DNA from: Sva-07 sp963717385
GTDB lineage: Bacteria; Actinomycetota; Acidimicrobiia; Acidimicrobiales; Ilumatobacteraceae
Assembly: GCA_963717385.1 (NCBI GenBank)
Contig: CAVQWE010000010.1
Location: 172,047-236,046 of the forward strand
DNA length: 64,000 nucleotides
Reading direction: 5' to 3'
Part shown: piece by piece, positions 51,880 through 63,837 of the stretch
Numbering within the stretch: position 1 is the first letter of the stretch
Layout: every line of letters begins with the position of its first letter
Notes under the pieces: model-generated
The model's input: the letters and a program-made list of their open reading frames with translations, nothing else
Database searches by the model: none
Told to the model about the DNA's origin: nothing
Made by a program: the position numbers and the translations under genes

Positions 51880-54800
51880 TCACACCCGGTACGCGGCGTG
51901 GAGGGCGTCGGCGACAGAGCCAGGAATCGGCGCCGGCAACGGGATCGTCTCGTAACCGTCGAGCCGTGCCACGACCGCTCCGGAGGGATCGACGACGACG
52001 CAGTCGAAGACGCCGGTCGAGGTCTCACGGGCGACGGCTCGAAGCGGACCGTTCTGGTTCGCCACGGAGTACCAGCGGGCGCGGCCGACCCGCATCGGCA
52101 ACGCCAACCGGTCTTCGAGGCCCGCCTGCCAGAGCCCGGCGGTCTGGAAGCACAGCTCGATCAGCCTCGGTGCGGTGGTGAGCGGCCGCTGCGACGGAAC
52201 GTGGTTGTCGGGGAGCGGGTCGGTCAGCGCCGCCACCGACGAATCGCCGTCGCGCCACGCCGCCGACACGACCTGGTAGGCCGGGCCGTGGAAGTAGAAC
52301 GAGTACACCTGCTCGGCGTCGAGGGACGGGCCGCTGGGGTCGCCCGGCGGCTCGATCGGTTCCGCCACGGGCGCCTCGGCGCCCAGCCGGACGCGTCCGG
52401 TGAAGTGCACCGTCCGTTGTGGCTGTTCCTGGCCGGGCAGCTGGCGCTGGGCGCTGAGCGTGCAGTGTGCGACGAGGTCGTCGCCGTCGGGTGCGAGCAC
52501 CGCCTGCACGGTCAGCGTGCGGGGTTCGTCCCGATAGAACTTGAGCGGCGCAGCGAACGTGACGTCCTCGACACCGAGCACGTGGTGATCGGGCACCAGC
52601 AGTCGGGCGGCCTCGGCGAAGGCCTCCATGCCCATCACCCCCGGCAGCACCGGGGTCCCGTCGATGCGGTGATCGTCGAGGAACGGCTGCTGCAGTGGAT
52701 CGAGCGTCGTCTCGACGACGACGCCGTCGTGAACACTGACCGTGGCGTGCCCGATCATCGGCCCGTGGTCGCCCTCGCCGCCGATCACATTCGCGAGGTC
52801 GACGCCGCCGCGATCGTCGTACTCGCCGGCCATCATCCCGAGCGTGCCGGCGACGATCACCTCGCCGGCGTACTCGCTCGACAGGAGCTCGCGCCGGATC
52901 CATGCGACGCCCGCCTCGGGGGGCAGCATCTGCACGCCGGCCATCTCCATGATCTTCGGAATGGATCCCCGGGTGGCCATCCCGATGCCACCCCACGCCG
53001 TCCAGTCCAGAGCCAGCCCGCGTGTCTCCGGTCGGGTCCGACGGAAGCTGCTGGTGATCTTGCAGAGCAGGTCGTTCGCAGCCGAGTAGTCGGTCTGGCC
53101 CTGGTTGCCGAAGCGCCCGGCGACCGACGAGAACACGACCGTGGCACCGATCTCCATGTCCTGCGCAGCGTGGAACACGTTGAACCAGCCGTCGCTCTTG
53201 ACGTCGAAGACGAGGTCGTACTCGCGGGGTTCCTTCTCGGGCAGGTTGCGACTGATCTCGAGGCCTGCCGCGTGGAGCAGCACGTCGATGCGGCCGCTCA
53301 GATCGTCGCACGTCGTCGATCGCTGCGGCGACGGCGTCGGCGTCGGTCAGGTCGACGGAGTGGTAGTGCACGGTGCCACCGGCCGCCTCGACGGCCTGGA
53401 TCGCCGTCAGCGCCGCATCGAGGCGTTCGAAGCCTGCGAGCTCGCGCTCGATCAGCACCGGCGTCGCATGCTCGCCGGCCGCCTTCATCCGCTCGGCGAT
53501 CGTGACCTTCAGGCCGTTGCGGTCGGCGCGGAACGCCTCCAGGTCGGGGTCGTCACGGTCGGGCGTCGGGGTCAGGTCGAGCAGGTGGAACGTGCCACCC
53601 GAGGCCGCGGCGAGGTCGGCGGTGATCGCCGACACGATGCTGCCCGCGGCGCCGGTGACGACGACCACCGAGTCGTGATCGAGCGTCATGCCTCGACCGC
53701 TGGGCACGACCTCGCCGTCGTCGGACGCGTTGCGGGAACGGCATCTCGACGAACGCCACACCGAAGCGCCGGTCGTCGACCCGTCCGATCTCGACGCAGC
53801 CCGGATCGAAGAGCGTCTCCTCGATCAACTGCCCCGCGATCGCAGAGGTCTTGCGGCTGGGAGCGAGGTCGACCGCCTTGACCAGCGCCTCCGGACGCTC
53901 CTTGCGGTACGACTTGGTGAACCCGACCACCGGCCCACCGAGCGGGTTGGTCGCGCCGTCGGCGTCGTAGCCGTGGTAGCCGCCGAGGCGGGTGGCCGAC
54001 ACGAGGAACGGGCTGGCGTCGTAGAGGCAACGCATCGTGGCGTACAGCGTCTTCACCCGGCGGCGCAGTGCCTCGCGCCAGGTGGCCAGGTCGTAGTCGG
54101 CGAGGTCGCCGTCGTCGTCGAGGGCGGGCAGCCAGTAGACGCCGGTGATCGGCGCGTCGGCGTGCCACGCCGTCGACCTGGGTCAGCAACGCATCGGTCG
54201 CCGACGCCGGGCTCCAGGGTGAGCACGTCGGCGCCGGCCTTGTTCAGCTGCTTCACCAGCGCGTCGCCCACTCCCCCTTCGTCGAGCATCACGACGACGC
54301 GGGCGCCGTCGAGTTCGACACCGGTCGGCAGGCAGCTCGTCGTCGGCGGTCGCAGCGACGGGACCGGGATCCGGCGCGGCAGTGCATCGACTGCATCGAA
54401 GTCGCCCTGGACGACGCTCGGCGCGCGTCGGCCTCTGCCGGCGCCGCTGCTGCGATCTGAGTTGCAGGCCCGGAGGCGTCGAGACCGGCCCGCTCGCGCA
54501 CCCACTCAGCCACATGACGCAACGTCGGGAAGTCACGCAACTGCAAGTTCTCGTCACGCTCCAACTCGTAGTGCTCACGAACCGCCGCGAACACCTCGGC
54601 CTGCTTCACCGTGTCGACACCCAGATCCGCCTCCAGATCCAGATCCGGCTCCAACAACTCCGTCGGATACCCCGTCATCTCCGCAACCACCGCCGTCACC
54701 TGCGCCAACACATCATCGACCGCCAGACGTCGCGCGCGCTGGAGACGCCAGCGGCTGCCGGCGCGTCGAGACCGGCGCGATCACGCACCCACTCAGCCAC

Positions 54801-57800
54801 ATGACGCAACGTCGGGAAGTCACGCAACTGCAAGTTCTCGTCACGCTCCAACTCGTAGTGCTCACGAACCGCCGCGAACACCTCGGCCTGCTTCACCGTG
54901 TCGACACCCAGATCCGCCTCCAGATCCAGATCCGGCTCCAACAACTCCGTCGGATACCCCGTCATCTCCGCAACCACCGCCGTCACCTGCGCCAACACAT
55001 CATCAACCGCCAGCACGGCCGCGACGCAGCTGCCGGCGCACGCAGCGAGCCGCGGCTGCCGGCGCGTCGAGACCGGCCCGATCACGCACCCACTCAGCCA
55101 CATGACGCAACGTCGGGAAGTCACGCAACTGCAAGTTCTCGTCACGCTCCAACTCGTAGTGCTCACGAACCGCCGCGAACACCTCGGCCTGCTTCACCGT
55201 GTCGACACCCAGATCCGCCTCCAGATCCAGATCCGGCTCCAACAACTCCGTCGGATACCCCGTCATCTCCGCAACCACCGCCGTCACCTGCGCCAACACA
55301 TCATCGACCGCCACCACGGGCGCCACGCGCCGCTGCAGGCCGCAGCGAGCCGCGGCTGCCGGCGCGTCGAGACCGGCCCGATCGCGCACCCACTCAGCCA
55401 CATGACGCAAGCGTCGGGAAGTCACGCAACTGCAGGTTCTCGTCACGCTCCAACTCGTAGTGCTCACGAACCGCCGCGAACACCTCGGCCTGCTTCACCG
55501 TGTCGACACCCAGATCCGCCTCCAGATCCAGATCCGGCTCCAACAACTCCGTCGGATACCCCGTCATCTCCGCAACCACCGCCGTCACCTGCGCCAACAC
55601 ATCATCGACCGCCAGCACGGTCGCGACCGCAGCTGCCGGCGCCGCAGGAGCCGCGGCTGCCGGCGCGTCGAGACCGGCTCGATCACGCACCCACTCGGCC
55701 ACATGGCGCAAGCGTCGGGAAGTCACGCAACTGCAAGTTCTCGTCACGCTCCAACTCGTAGTGCTCACGAACCGCCGCGAACACCTCGGCCTGCTTCACC
55801 GTGTCAACACCCAGATCCGCCTCCAGATCCAGATCCGGCTCCAACAACTCCGTCGGATACCCCGTCATCTCCGCAACCACCGCCGTCACCTGCGCCAACA
55901 CATCATCAACCGCCACCACGGGCGCCACCGCCGCTGCGGGTGCAGGCGCGCGGAGGGTACGGCGACCGCCGGCTCCGCGACGTTGGCGGCCAGCGGCCGC
56001 CGGAACGGGGCCGGGCGCCGACACCGGCGCAGCGGCCGCCGGCAGGGGCCGGGCCACGGACGTGCCGAGTTGGCCGGCGTAGGGCACCATGCACTGACGA
56101 GTCGTGCTGGGACGAGGCGGGTGCGCCGACGTCGACGACGCGCAGACGGCGGTGGTCGATCTCGAGACGCGCACCGTCGTGGCCGGCGAGCAGGTCGAGC
56201 CAGCGCTGCCAGGCAGCAGGGTCGATGATGCGGTAGGCGTAGCCGAGGTCGTTCGGCGCACGGTGCTGGCCGTCCGGCACCGGCGTCCACCGCAGCAGCG
56301 CCATCGCGACCTGCGAACCGAACCCTGCGGCCAGCCGAAGTGCATAGCGCACCGGGTGGGCGCCACCGCGGGACAGGTTGAGATCGCCCAGGTCGGGGTC
56401 GGGCTCGCGGTAGTTCGGCACCGGCGGCACGATCCCCGTCTCGAGCGCCTTCACCGCGACGACGTCCTCGATCCCGGCTCCCATCGCGTGGCCGGTGAAG
56501 CCCTTGGTGTTGGTGATCACGACCCGGTCGGCGTCGGGACCGAACACCCGGCGCAGTGCGTTGATCTCGGCAGCCGCAGATCCACCGCGGGCCGGCGTGT
56601 AGGTCTCGTGGGAGACGAACATCGCCTCGCCAGCGATCTCGCTGCGGGTGACGCCACGCGATTCGGCCTGTTCGACCACCGCCTCCATCACCGCGCCGAT
56701 GTGCTCGACGTCGAGACGGGTGCCGTGGAACGCCGAGTTGGCGGTGATCGCTCCGAGCACTTCGCAGATCGGCTGCAGCCCACGCTCGCGGGCGGCGTCG
56801 GCCGACTCGACCACGAGCGCTGCTGCGCCCATGCCGAGAATCATCCCGTGGCGCCGACGGTCGAACGGCGTCGCGGCGTCCTCGACGTGCTCGTCGGTCG
56901 CCGCGGCACCGCTGGCCAGGAAACCGCTGGCGAGCCAGGGCATCAGCGAGTCGGCGGTGGCATCGTCGGCCGACACCACGACCACTCGACGGCAACGTCC
57001 GGCGCGGATCCAGTCCTCGGCGAGCGAGATCGCCTGGGTCGTCGAAGCGCACGCCGCGTTGACCTGGGTGTTCGGTCCGCGGGCCCCGATGATCTCGGCG
57101 AACTGCGAGTGGCCCATCGAGAGCACGCGGAACAGGAATCGACGGTCGAAGCCGTACGGGTGCGCCTCCATCTCGGCGCGGAGGTTGGCAATCAGGCGAT
57201 CGACCTCGGCGACCGCCGGCTCGGTTCCGTCCATCCGGGCCCGCACACCCTCGAGAGCGAGCAGATGCTCACGCCGTCCGCGGTCGGCGGTGTAGGCCTC
57301 GACGTCCTCCGCGAAGCGGTCGTAACCGGGGAAGGCGCTCGCGAAGATCACCCCGGTGTCGTCGCGGAGCTCGTCCGGGAGGCCCCAGCGATCGGGCAGT
57401 TGGGTTCCGAGCGTGGTGGTCTTGTAGCGCATCACGAGCGGGACGCCGGCGTCGCGCAGGGCATCGAATCCGGCGCCGATCGCCAAGCGGGTCGTGTTGT
57501 CGAGCGCCTCGTCACGGGCGGTGTCGACTGCGAACTGCTCGACGATGTCGAGCGGAGCATGGCGTCCGGCGAGCTTGATCACCTCGGCTGGATCATCGAT
57601 CGTCTCGAAGCTCGCTCCGCCGGACTCGCTCTTGACCAGCCGGGTGATGTGCATGTCGGCCATGCGCGCGCGGGCCGAGTCGGGCAGCGCGTCGATGAAC
57701 TGCTGCCCGGCGAGGATGCGGGCGATGTTGGCGTCGTCGAAGGTCTGCTCGACGCCCGGGAGGCCGAGCGCGGCGCCGGTGACGACCACCGGTTCGGGGT

Positions 57801-60800
57801 CGACGCGTCCGCCGGAGGCGTCCGGAGTCGGCGCGGCCGTCGGCTGGATCGGAGTCTGCGGTTCGGCCCCGTAGATCCGGAGCCCTTCCTCGATGACGCC
57901 GGCGAACAGCTGCCCGAGCTGCATGATGCGGTCGTCCGGCGAGCCCGCTGCCGCGACCGGTGGCGTGGAGACTGCAGTTGCTGGCACGGCCGGCGCCTCC
58001 GGTGCGGGGGTGATCGACGGGGCCGGTGGTGTGTCGAAGCCGACGCCGGCGGCCCACAGCCCGCACAGTGCCTGGTTGATCGACACCGTGTCACCGAGCT
58101 TGGGGTGGTTCGTGTAGAGCGCGAGAACGTCGCCCTTTTCGCCGAGGACGTCTTCGACGAACCCGTGCAGGGCGCGCTTCGGGCCGACCTCGACGAAGAC
58201 GCGGGCACCTGCGTCGTAGAGGGTGTGGAGCCCCTTGACGAACTGCACCGGCGACGCGACCTGCTGTCCGAGGTACGTCGAGCATCGTCGCGCTCGTGGC
58301 GTCCGAGGGGTAGAAGTCGCCGGTCACGTTGGCGACGAGTGGGATCTGCGGCGGCTTGACGTCGAGCCGCTCCAGCGTCGCCACCAGGGGTACCGAGGCC
58401 GGCGCGACGATCGAGGTGTGGAAGGCATGGCTCACCGGGATGCGCACCGCTTGCATGCCCGCGGCGGTGAACGACTCGATCGCTGCCAGGACGGCGTCGG
58501 TCGCCCCACCGACGACGGCCTGGTTGTTCGAGTTGATGTTGGCGATCACGGCGTAGCCGGGTGTGGCGTCGACGATCCGCTCGATCTCGGTCAGCGGTCC
58601 GAACACGGCCGCCATCGCGCCGTTGTCCTCGACCGACAGTCGGGCCATCTCGCGCCCGCGGGCGCTCACGGCTTCGAGCGCGGCGGCGAAGGTCAGCGAG
58701 CCGGCGGCGATCAGGGCGCCGTACTCGCCGAGGCTGTGGCCCATCACCATGTCGGGGCGCATGCCGTACGCGTCGAGGAGTCGGCTGATGCTCGAGTCGG
58801 TGGCGAGCACGGCCGGTTGGGTGATCTCGGTCTGCAACAGCTGCTGCTCGAGCTGCGCGACGGCAGTCGGGTCGTCGCCGTCGACGAAGATGTAGGAGCT
58901 GAGCGGGCGTCCGAGCAGCGGCGTCATCACCTCGTCGGCCTCGCGGAACGTGGCGTCGACGATCGGTTCGACGGCGCGCAGATCCTGGAGCATGTTGACG
59001 TACTGCGATCCCTGGCCGGTGTAGAGGAATGCCACCTTCGGCAGCCGGGCCGCCGCCGACGAACACGCCCTGCTGGCGGAGCATCCGGAACATCGCCGGG
59101 TTGTCTGCAGCCAGCGCCTTGACCGCCTTGTCGAGCTTGGTGGCGAGGTCGGCCGCATCGGCGAAGTCGACGGCGATGCGGCGGGCCGCACGTCCGAGGG
59201 CGGGGTCGGGACGCTGCGGGTGCCGGTGCCCGGCCGGCCTGGGCGTCGGCGAGCGCCTCGCGCACCTTGCCGAGCAGTTCGGCGTCGTCTCTCGCACCGA
59301 GCACGAGCGCCCCACGCAGTGGCGGCTTGGTCGGATCGAGCGGGCACGGTGGCGGCTCCGATTCCGGCGTCGTTCGCCGGAGCCACCGACGCGGCCTGTC
59401 CGACCGAGGCTCCGGCGAAGACCCGGGCCGGTGGCTTGTGTCGGCCGGGGACGTGCTCTTCGAGGACGACGTGGAAGTTGGTGCCCCCGAACCCGAACGC
59501 GCTCACACCACCGCGACGTACTCCGCTCGGCGGCACCGGCCAATCGCGCAGCGTCGGTGTTCACCACGAACGGCGAGGTGTCCCAGTCGACGTTCGGGTT
59601 GGGATCGTTGAAGTTGAGGCTCGGCGCCAGCTGCTTGTCGTGCAGGCTGCGCACCATCTTGAACATCCCGGCCGCACCCGCTGCGGCCTTGAGGTGCCCG
59701 ATGTTCGACTTCACCGAACCGAGCGCGATGCTCTGCGGGCCGGCCCCGGCCGCGCCGAAGACGTCGGTGAGGCTCTGCAGTTCGGTCGGCATCACCGACA
59801 CGGGTCGAGGTGCCGTGCGCCTCGACCGCGTCGACGGTTCCCGGATCCTCGTTCGCCGCGCGCCAGGCGCGCTCGACGGCGAGCCGCTGACCGATCGGGT
59901 TCGGCGCGGTGATGCCCTTGCCCTTGCCGTCGCTCGATCCGGCGATGCCGAGGATGACGGAGTAGATCCTGTCGCCATCACGCTCGGCGTCCTCGAGCCG
60001 CTTGAGCACGAACAGCGCGGCGCCCTCTCCCATGACGAACCCGTCGGCGCCGGCATCGAACGGTCGGGTGCCGGTCGCCGACAGTGCGCCGATCTTGCAG
60101 AACTTCACGAACGCGGCGACGCCCATGTTGTGGTCGATGCCGCCGGTGATCGCCGCGTCGAAGCGATGGTCGACGAGCCCGTCGACGGCGACGCTCATCG
60201 CCGCCAGTCCCGAGGCGCAGGCAGCGTCGGTGGTGAAGTTGGGGCCGCGGAAGTTGAACAGGTTGGCGATCCGGCCGGCCATGACGTTGGCCAGCTCACC
60301 GGGCATCGTGTCCTCGTTGATCTCGCCGTAGTGCGCGAGGAAGTGCGCCCGGGTCTCGTCGAGGATCCGCTGACGCTGCTCACCGGGCAGCGAGGCGAAC
60401 GACTCGGCGTCCTGCAGGTCGCGCAGCACTTCGGGCAGCTCGATGCGCATGTTGGTCTGGTAGTGCTTCTCGCCACCGATCGCGTTGCCGATGATCACCG
60501 CGACGTTGTCGGGGTCGGTCGTCCAGTCGGGCCATCCCGGCGTCGACGAGCGCGGCACGCGCAGCGGCGATCGCCCACCGCTGACCGTCGTCCATCTGAT
60601 CGGCGACCTTCGGCGGGATCGGCAGCTTCCAGCGGATCGGATCCCAGGGGAATTCGCGCACCCATCCGCCGACCTTGGAGTAGGTCTTGTCGGGTTCGTC
60701 GTGATCGGGCGAGTAGTACAGCGCTGGATCCCACCGCTCCGGCGGGACGTCGCTGATCGAGTAGCGGCCGCCGGTGATGTTCGCCCAGAAGGCGTCGGCA

Positions 60801-60877
60801 TCGGGGGCGTCGGGCATGATCGCGCCGAGGCCGACCACGGCGATCGGTGAGCTGGGTCGGGTGACGGTGTCAGACAT
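51880..60877 (-). CDS. PfaA-like iterative megasynthase KS-AT-KS-ACPx5-KR-DH, many frameshifts
   Basis: One coding region of about 3000 residues, starting MSDTVTRPSSPIAVVGLG. KS1 (60877-59500) has Cys in TDAACASGLA, HGTSTRVG and SNIGHLKAAAG. AT (59041-58150) has YTGQGSQYVNM, GHSLGEYGALIAAG and a malonyl-type HAFHTS. KS2 (57800-56280) has Cys in NAACASTTQAIS, SHETYT and NTKGFTGHAMG. Five ACPs span 54495-55914. The ketoreductase (54060-52700) has VVTGAAGSIVSA, VFSSVAG and DYSAAND. The dehydratase (52700-51880) has HRIDGTPVLPG. Breaks occur near 60530, 59800, 59510, 59050, 58270, 55935, 54300, 54170, 53720 and 53310, and inside ACP1 and ACP2. The order resembles PfaA with an extra KS. The product is a lipid of unknown structure. 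No enoyl reductase is seen. Confidence 0.85.
54495..55914 (-). repeat. Five near-identical tandem ACP-coding repeats
   Basis: Units of about 230 bases recur with a 287-301-base period (spacings 287, 301, 301, 301). Each encodes VTAVVAEMTGYPTELLEPD, then LEADLGVDTVKQAEVFAAV. The modified-residue codons are at 54610-54612, 54897-54899, 55198-55200, 55499-55501 and 55800-55802, all ACG (Thr). Spacer DNA between units differs more and is Ala-rich. Units at about 55409 and 55710 share the same one-base insertion. Confidence 0.92.
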
Positions 60878-60955
60878 CGTGAAGTGCTCCTGGGCAGGGC
60901 CCGTTGCCCTGCATCGGCGGACGGAAAGGCGGGCGGGGGCGGCGGACGCTCGCCA

Positions 60956-62665
60956 TCACGGGGTTCGGCCGTACAGCACGTCGGCGACCTCGTCCATGTC
61001 GGCGAGGAGACCGGCCTGCGAGGCCCGAATGGCGTCGTGGGGAATCGTCGCCAGCAGCGGGGCGACGTCGGCGCTGCCGGCGTTGATCGATCCGGCCACC
61101 CAGCGGACGCCCTCCTGGCCGACCTTCTGGGCGGCTTCGCGAGCGAACACGCGGCTCATCGCGGCCAGCGCGGGTCCGCTGAAACGATCCGGGCTCTTCT
61201 CGTGGCGGTGGCCATCCAGCGCCGCCGCTGCCCGCTGCGCGAACGCTTCGGCGCACTCCGCGTGGGTGATCAACTCGCCGAGCCGGAACAGCACGTGTTG
61301 GTTGCGCGTCAACCGGGCGACACGACACGCTTCGAGCACGGCGGCCAGCGCCTGCATCCCGAGCGCGGCATGAGCGGCACCGACCGTGGGATGCGTGACG
61401 TCCAGCCGGGTCAACTCCGCCGCCCGATCGCGGTAGTACGCGCCGCTGGTCTTGAGGTGCTGTTGCCAGCGATCCCGAGCGATCGTCATCTCCATGATCT
61501 CCGAGGTGCCCTCGTAGATCGTGGTGATCCTGACGTCGCGTTTGATCTTCTCGACCACGTACTCGCGGGTGTAGCCGTAACCGCCGTGGGCCTGGATCGC
61601 CGCGTCGGCGGCGGCATTGCCGGCCTCGGTGGCCATCAGCTTGGCGATCGCTCCTTCGGTGTTCATCGCCCCGTTACCGCCGAGACCTCGATCGATCTTG
61701 TCGGAGGTGTCCTCGATGTAGCTGCGGGCGGCCTCGAGGCGCACTGCATGGGGCACGATCAGCTTGTGGGTGAACCCCTGCTTCTCGGCGAGCGGCGCGC
61801 CGGCCTGCTGACGTTCGAGCGAGTACTCGATCGCCCGGTCGAGGGCCTCCCAGCCGCCGCCGAGGCCGAACGCGGCGACCATCACGCGGGTGTAGCCGAA
61901 CACCTGCTGGGCCTGGATCAACCCCTTGCCCTCGACCTCGCCGATCAGGTGGTCGGCGGGCACGTCGACGTCGTCGAGGAACAAGGCGGCGGTGTTCGAC
62001 AGGCGCAGGCCGTGCTTGTCCTCCGGGTGCGCGGCGGTCAACCCTGGGGTGTCCTTCGGCACCACGAACCACGACGGTCCATCTGGGGTGCGGGCGAGGA
62101 TCGTGGTGACATCGGCGATCGATCCGTTCGAGATCCACTGCTTGCGACCCGTGATGCGGTAGCCCGTGATGACACCGTCGTCCTCGATTCGCACCGCCGT
62201 GGTCTTCATCGCCCCCAGGTCGCTGCCGGCGTCGGGTTCGGTGGCGCCGTAGGCGAACACCAGGCCCTGTTCAGCGATCGCCCCGAGCCAACGCTGCTTC
62301 TGCTCGACCGTGCCACCGAAGAGAATCGGGTCGCTGCCGAGGAACGTGGCGAACACCGCCGTGGCGAGTCCGATGTCGTGGCGCGCCATCACTTCGCAGA
62401 CCCGGTAGCTGTCGAACGCGCCGCCATCCATCCCGCCGAATGCCTCCGGGACGAACACCAACTGCACACCGAGCTGGTTCGGGTCGCTCATCGCGCGCAC
62501 GATGTCCTCGGGACAGACGTCTTCGTGGTCGAGCTCGAGCTGCAGCTTGGCGGGCAGCGCGTGACCGACGAACTCTCCGAGCGCGTCGAGCATCATCACG
62601 AGCGTGTCCGAGTCGAGCCCGGCTGGTGCGACGTGCCCGTCGGTCACCTCAAGCGAATCGGTCAT
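60956..62665 (-). CDS. Acyl-CoA dehydrogenase (long form)
   Basis: 569 residues, intact. FAD and substrate motifs are GATEPDAGSDLGAMKTTA, KQWISNG, AFGLGGGWEALDRAIEYSLERQQ, AAIQAHGGYGYTREY and the catalytic Glu in TTIYEGTSEIMEM. The C-terminal extension of about 160 residues is like those of very-long-chain acyl-CoA dehydrogenases. It would put a trans-2 double bond into an acyl-CoA. It is encoded 78 bases upstream of the megasynthase in the same direction, so it may supply or modify its substrates. Confidence 0.92.
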   Translation of the reverse strand: MTDSLEVTDGHVAPAGLDSDTLVMMLDALGEFVGHALPAKLQLELDHEDVCPEDIVRAMSDPNQLGVQLVFVPEAFGGMDGGAFDSYRVCEVMARHDIGLATAVFATFLGSDPILFGGTVEQKQRWLGAIAEQGLVFAYGATEPDAGSDLGAMKTTAVRIEDDGVITGYRITGRKQWISNGSIADVTTILARTPDGPSWFVVPKDTPGLTAAHPEDKHGLRLSNTAALFLDDVDVPADHLIGEVEGKGLIQAQQVFGYTRVMVAAFGLGGGWEALDRAIEYSLERQQAGAPLAEKQGFTHKLIVPHAVRLEAARSYIEDTSDKIDRGLGGNGAMNTEGAIAKLMATEAGNAAADAAIQAHGGYGYTREYVVEKIKRDVRITTIYEGTSEIMEMTIARDRWQQHLKTSGAYYRDRAAELTRLDVTHPTVGAAHAALGMQALAAVLEACRVARLTRNQHVLFRLGELITHAECAEAFAQRAAAALDGHRHEKSPDRFSGPALAAMSRVFAREAAQKVGQEGVRWVAGSINAGSADVAPLLATIPHDAIRASQAGLLADMDEVADVLYGRTP

Positions 62666-62737
62666 CGGCTACCCCTTTACTGTTCGTTGCGCCGTTCTCC
62701 CACAGTAGGAGAGATCGCGGCCAGCGGTGAACAGGGC

Positions 62738-63482
62738 TTAGGTCATCTGATCGAAATGACCCGAGCGAGTGCCGAACAACCGGGCGGCCTGCTCGTCACG
62801 CAGCGTCAGGAACCGACCCTCGGCCTCCACAAGAGGATCGTCGGGTGCCGAGGCCAGGCTGACCGAACCCCGGATTGCGGCCCGCACGCCGAGCACGTCG
62901 ATCAAGCGGGCCTGCAGCCTCAGCGGTTCACCGAGGGGGACCGTCGAGCGATACCGCACCTCCAGCCGAGCGGTGACCCCGGGGTGTCCCGCCGCCGCAG
63001 CGGCGTATCCCATGATCTGATCGAGCAGCAGCGCGTCTGATTCCGCCGTGGGCATAGGTGGGCGGCCCCTCGTAGCGCCAGTCGAGGATGCACGAGCCGA
63101 TCGCAACACCGTCGACGATCTCGACGCCCATCGGCGGCGCAATTGGATTGCCCAGCCCCACGACCGGATTGAACCATCGCTGCCCCCGGTGCAGGTCGTC
63201 GACCGACGACGCTTCGTCGAGACCGCGTTGCTGCCCGGCGAGCATCGCGGCCAGCCCGCGTGCACCGTCTGCGACGGAACGGACGACGTCGACCGGAACC
63301 TCGCTGCCGATCGCACGAGACGTGAGGTCGCGCAGCGCATCGCCCAGTTGCGCCACCGCTGCTCGCCGGTCGTCGAGCTCGGCGGTCGGCTCCGCCTCGG
63401 GAACGCCCGCGGAGCGAAAGCCGGCGAGCGGCCGATCAGGTGTGGTGCCGTCGGCTGGTGGCGGCACGTTCGGTGGGGGCAT
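62738..63482 (-). CDS. PaaI-type hotdog thioesterase, one frameshift
   Basis: The start MPPPNVPPPADGTTPDR follows ggggagg. The conserved loop is split by a frame change near 63050: GPPTYAHGG, then DALLLDQIMGYAAAAAGHPG. Continuing in the new frame, TARLEVRYRSTVPLGEPL and VEAEGRFLTL complete a single-hotdog domain. An N-terminal helical part of about 100 residues precedes it. It probably hydrolyses acyl-CoA or acyl-ACP. First gene of the minus-strand megasynthase set, 73 bases from the dehydrogenase. Confidence 0.83.
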
Positions 63483-63837
63483 CGAACCATCTTGCCTCCC
63501 CTGGCGGCGGACCCGCCGCCAACGTACGAGCCCCGTGCTGGTCCACCGGGCCGCTCGTTCGGACACGAAGACGCTCGGGTCGACGCCAGGGTGGAACGGC
63601 TGCAGCACACGGCTGAATGCTCGCCGCCGACCTCCTCGCCAGCTACAGCTGGGTGGGGCTGACCGGACAGTACCGCTCCCTCAGCCGGTTGCGACCACCA
63701 GCCCACCGCCGATGAGCGCCTGCCGGCGCCGCACTGTGTGCTCATGTGCAACAACGGCTGTCTCGACGCACAGGATCAACCATGGCCATCGAGGCCGTGA
63801 GCGTTCGACACACTGTGGGCCATGGAGCAGGTCGATT
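63483..63837. other. Intergenic region, divergent promoters
   Basis: No convincing gene. It separates the minus-strand thioesterase from the plus-strand glycosyltransferase and must hold promoters for both. A GC hairpin (ggcggcg / cgccgcc, loop gacc) lies at 63503-63520, right upstream of the thioesterase start. Confidence 0.6.

Noticed and set aside
54495..55914. CRISPR-like or satellite repeat array
   Set aside because: Units of 230 bases encode ACP domains in frame; the spacers are coding linkers, not unique short spacers.
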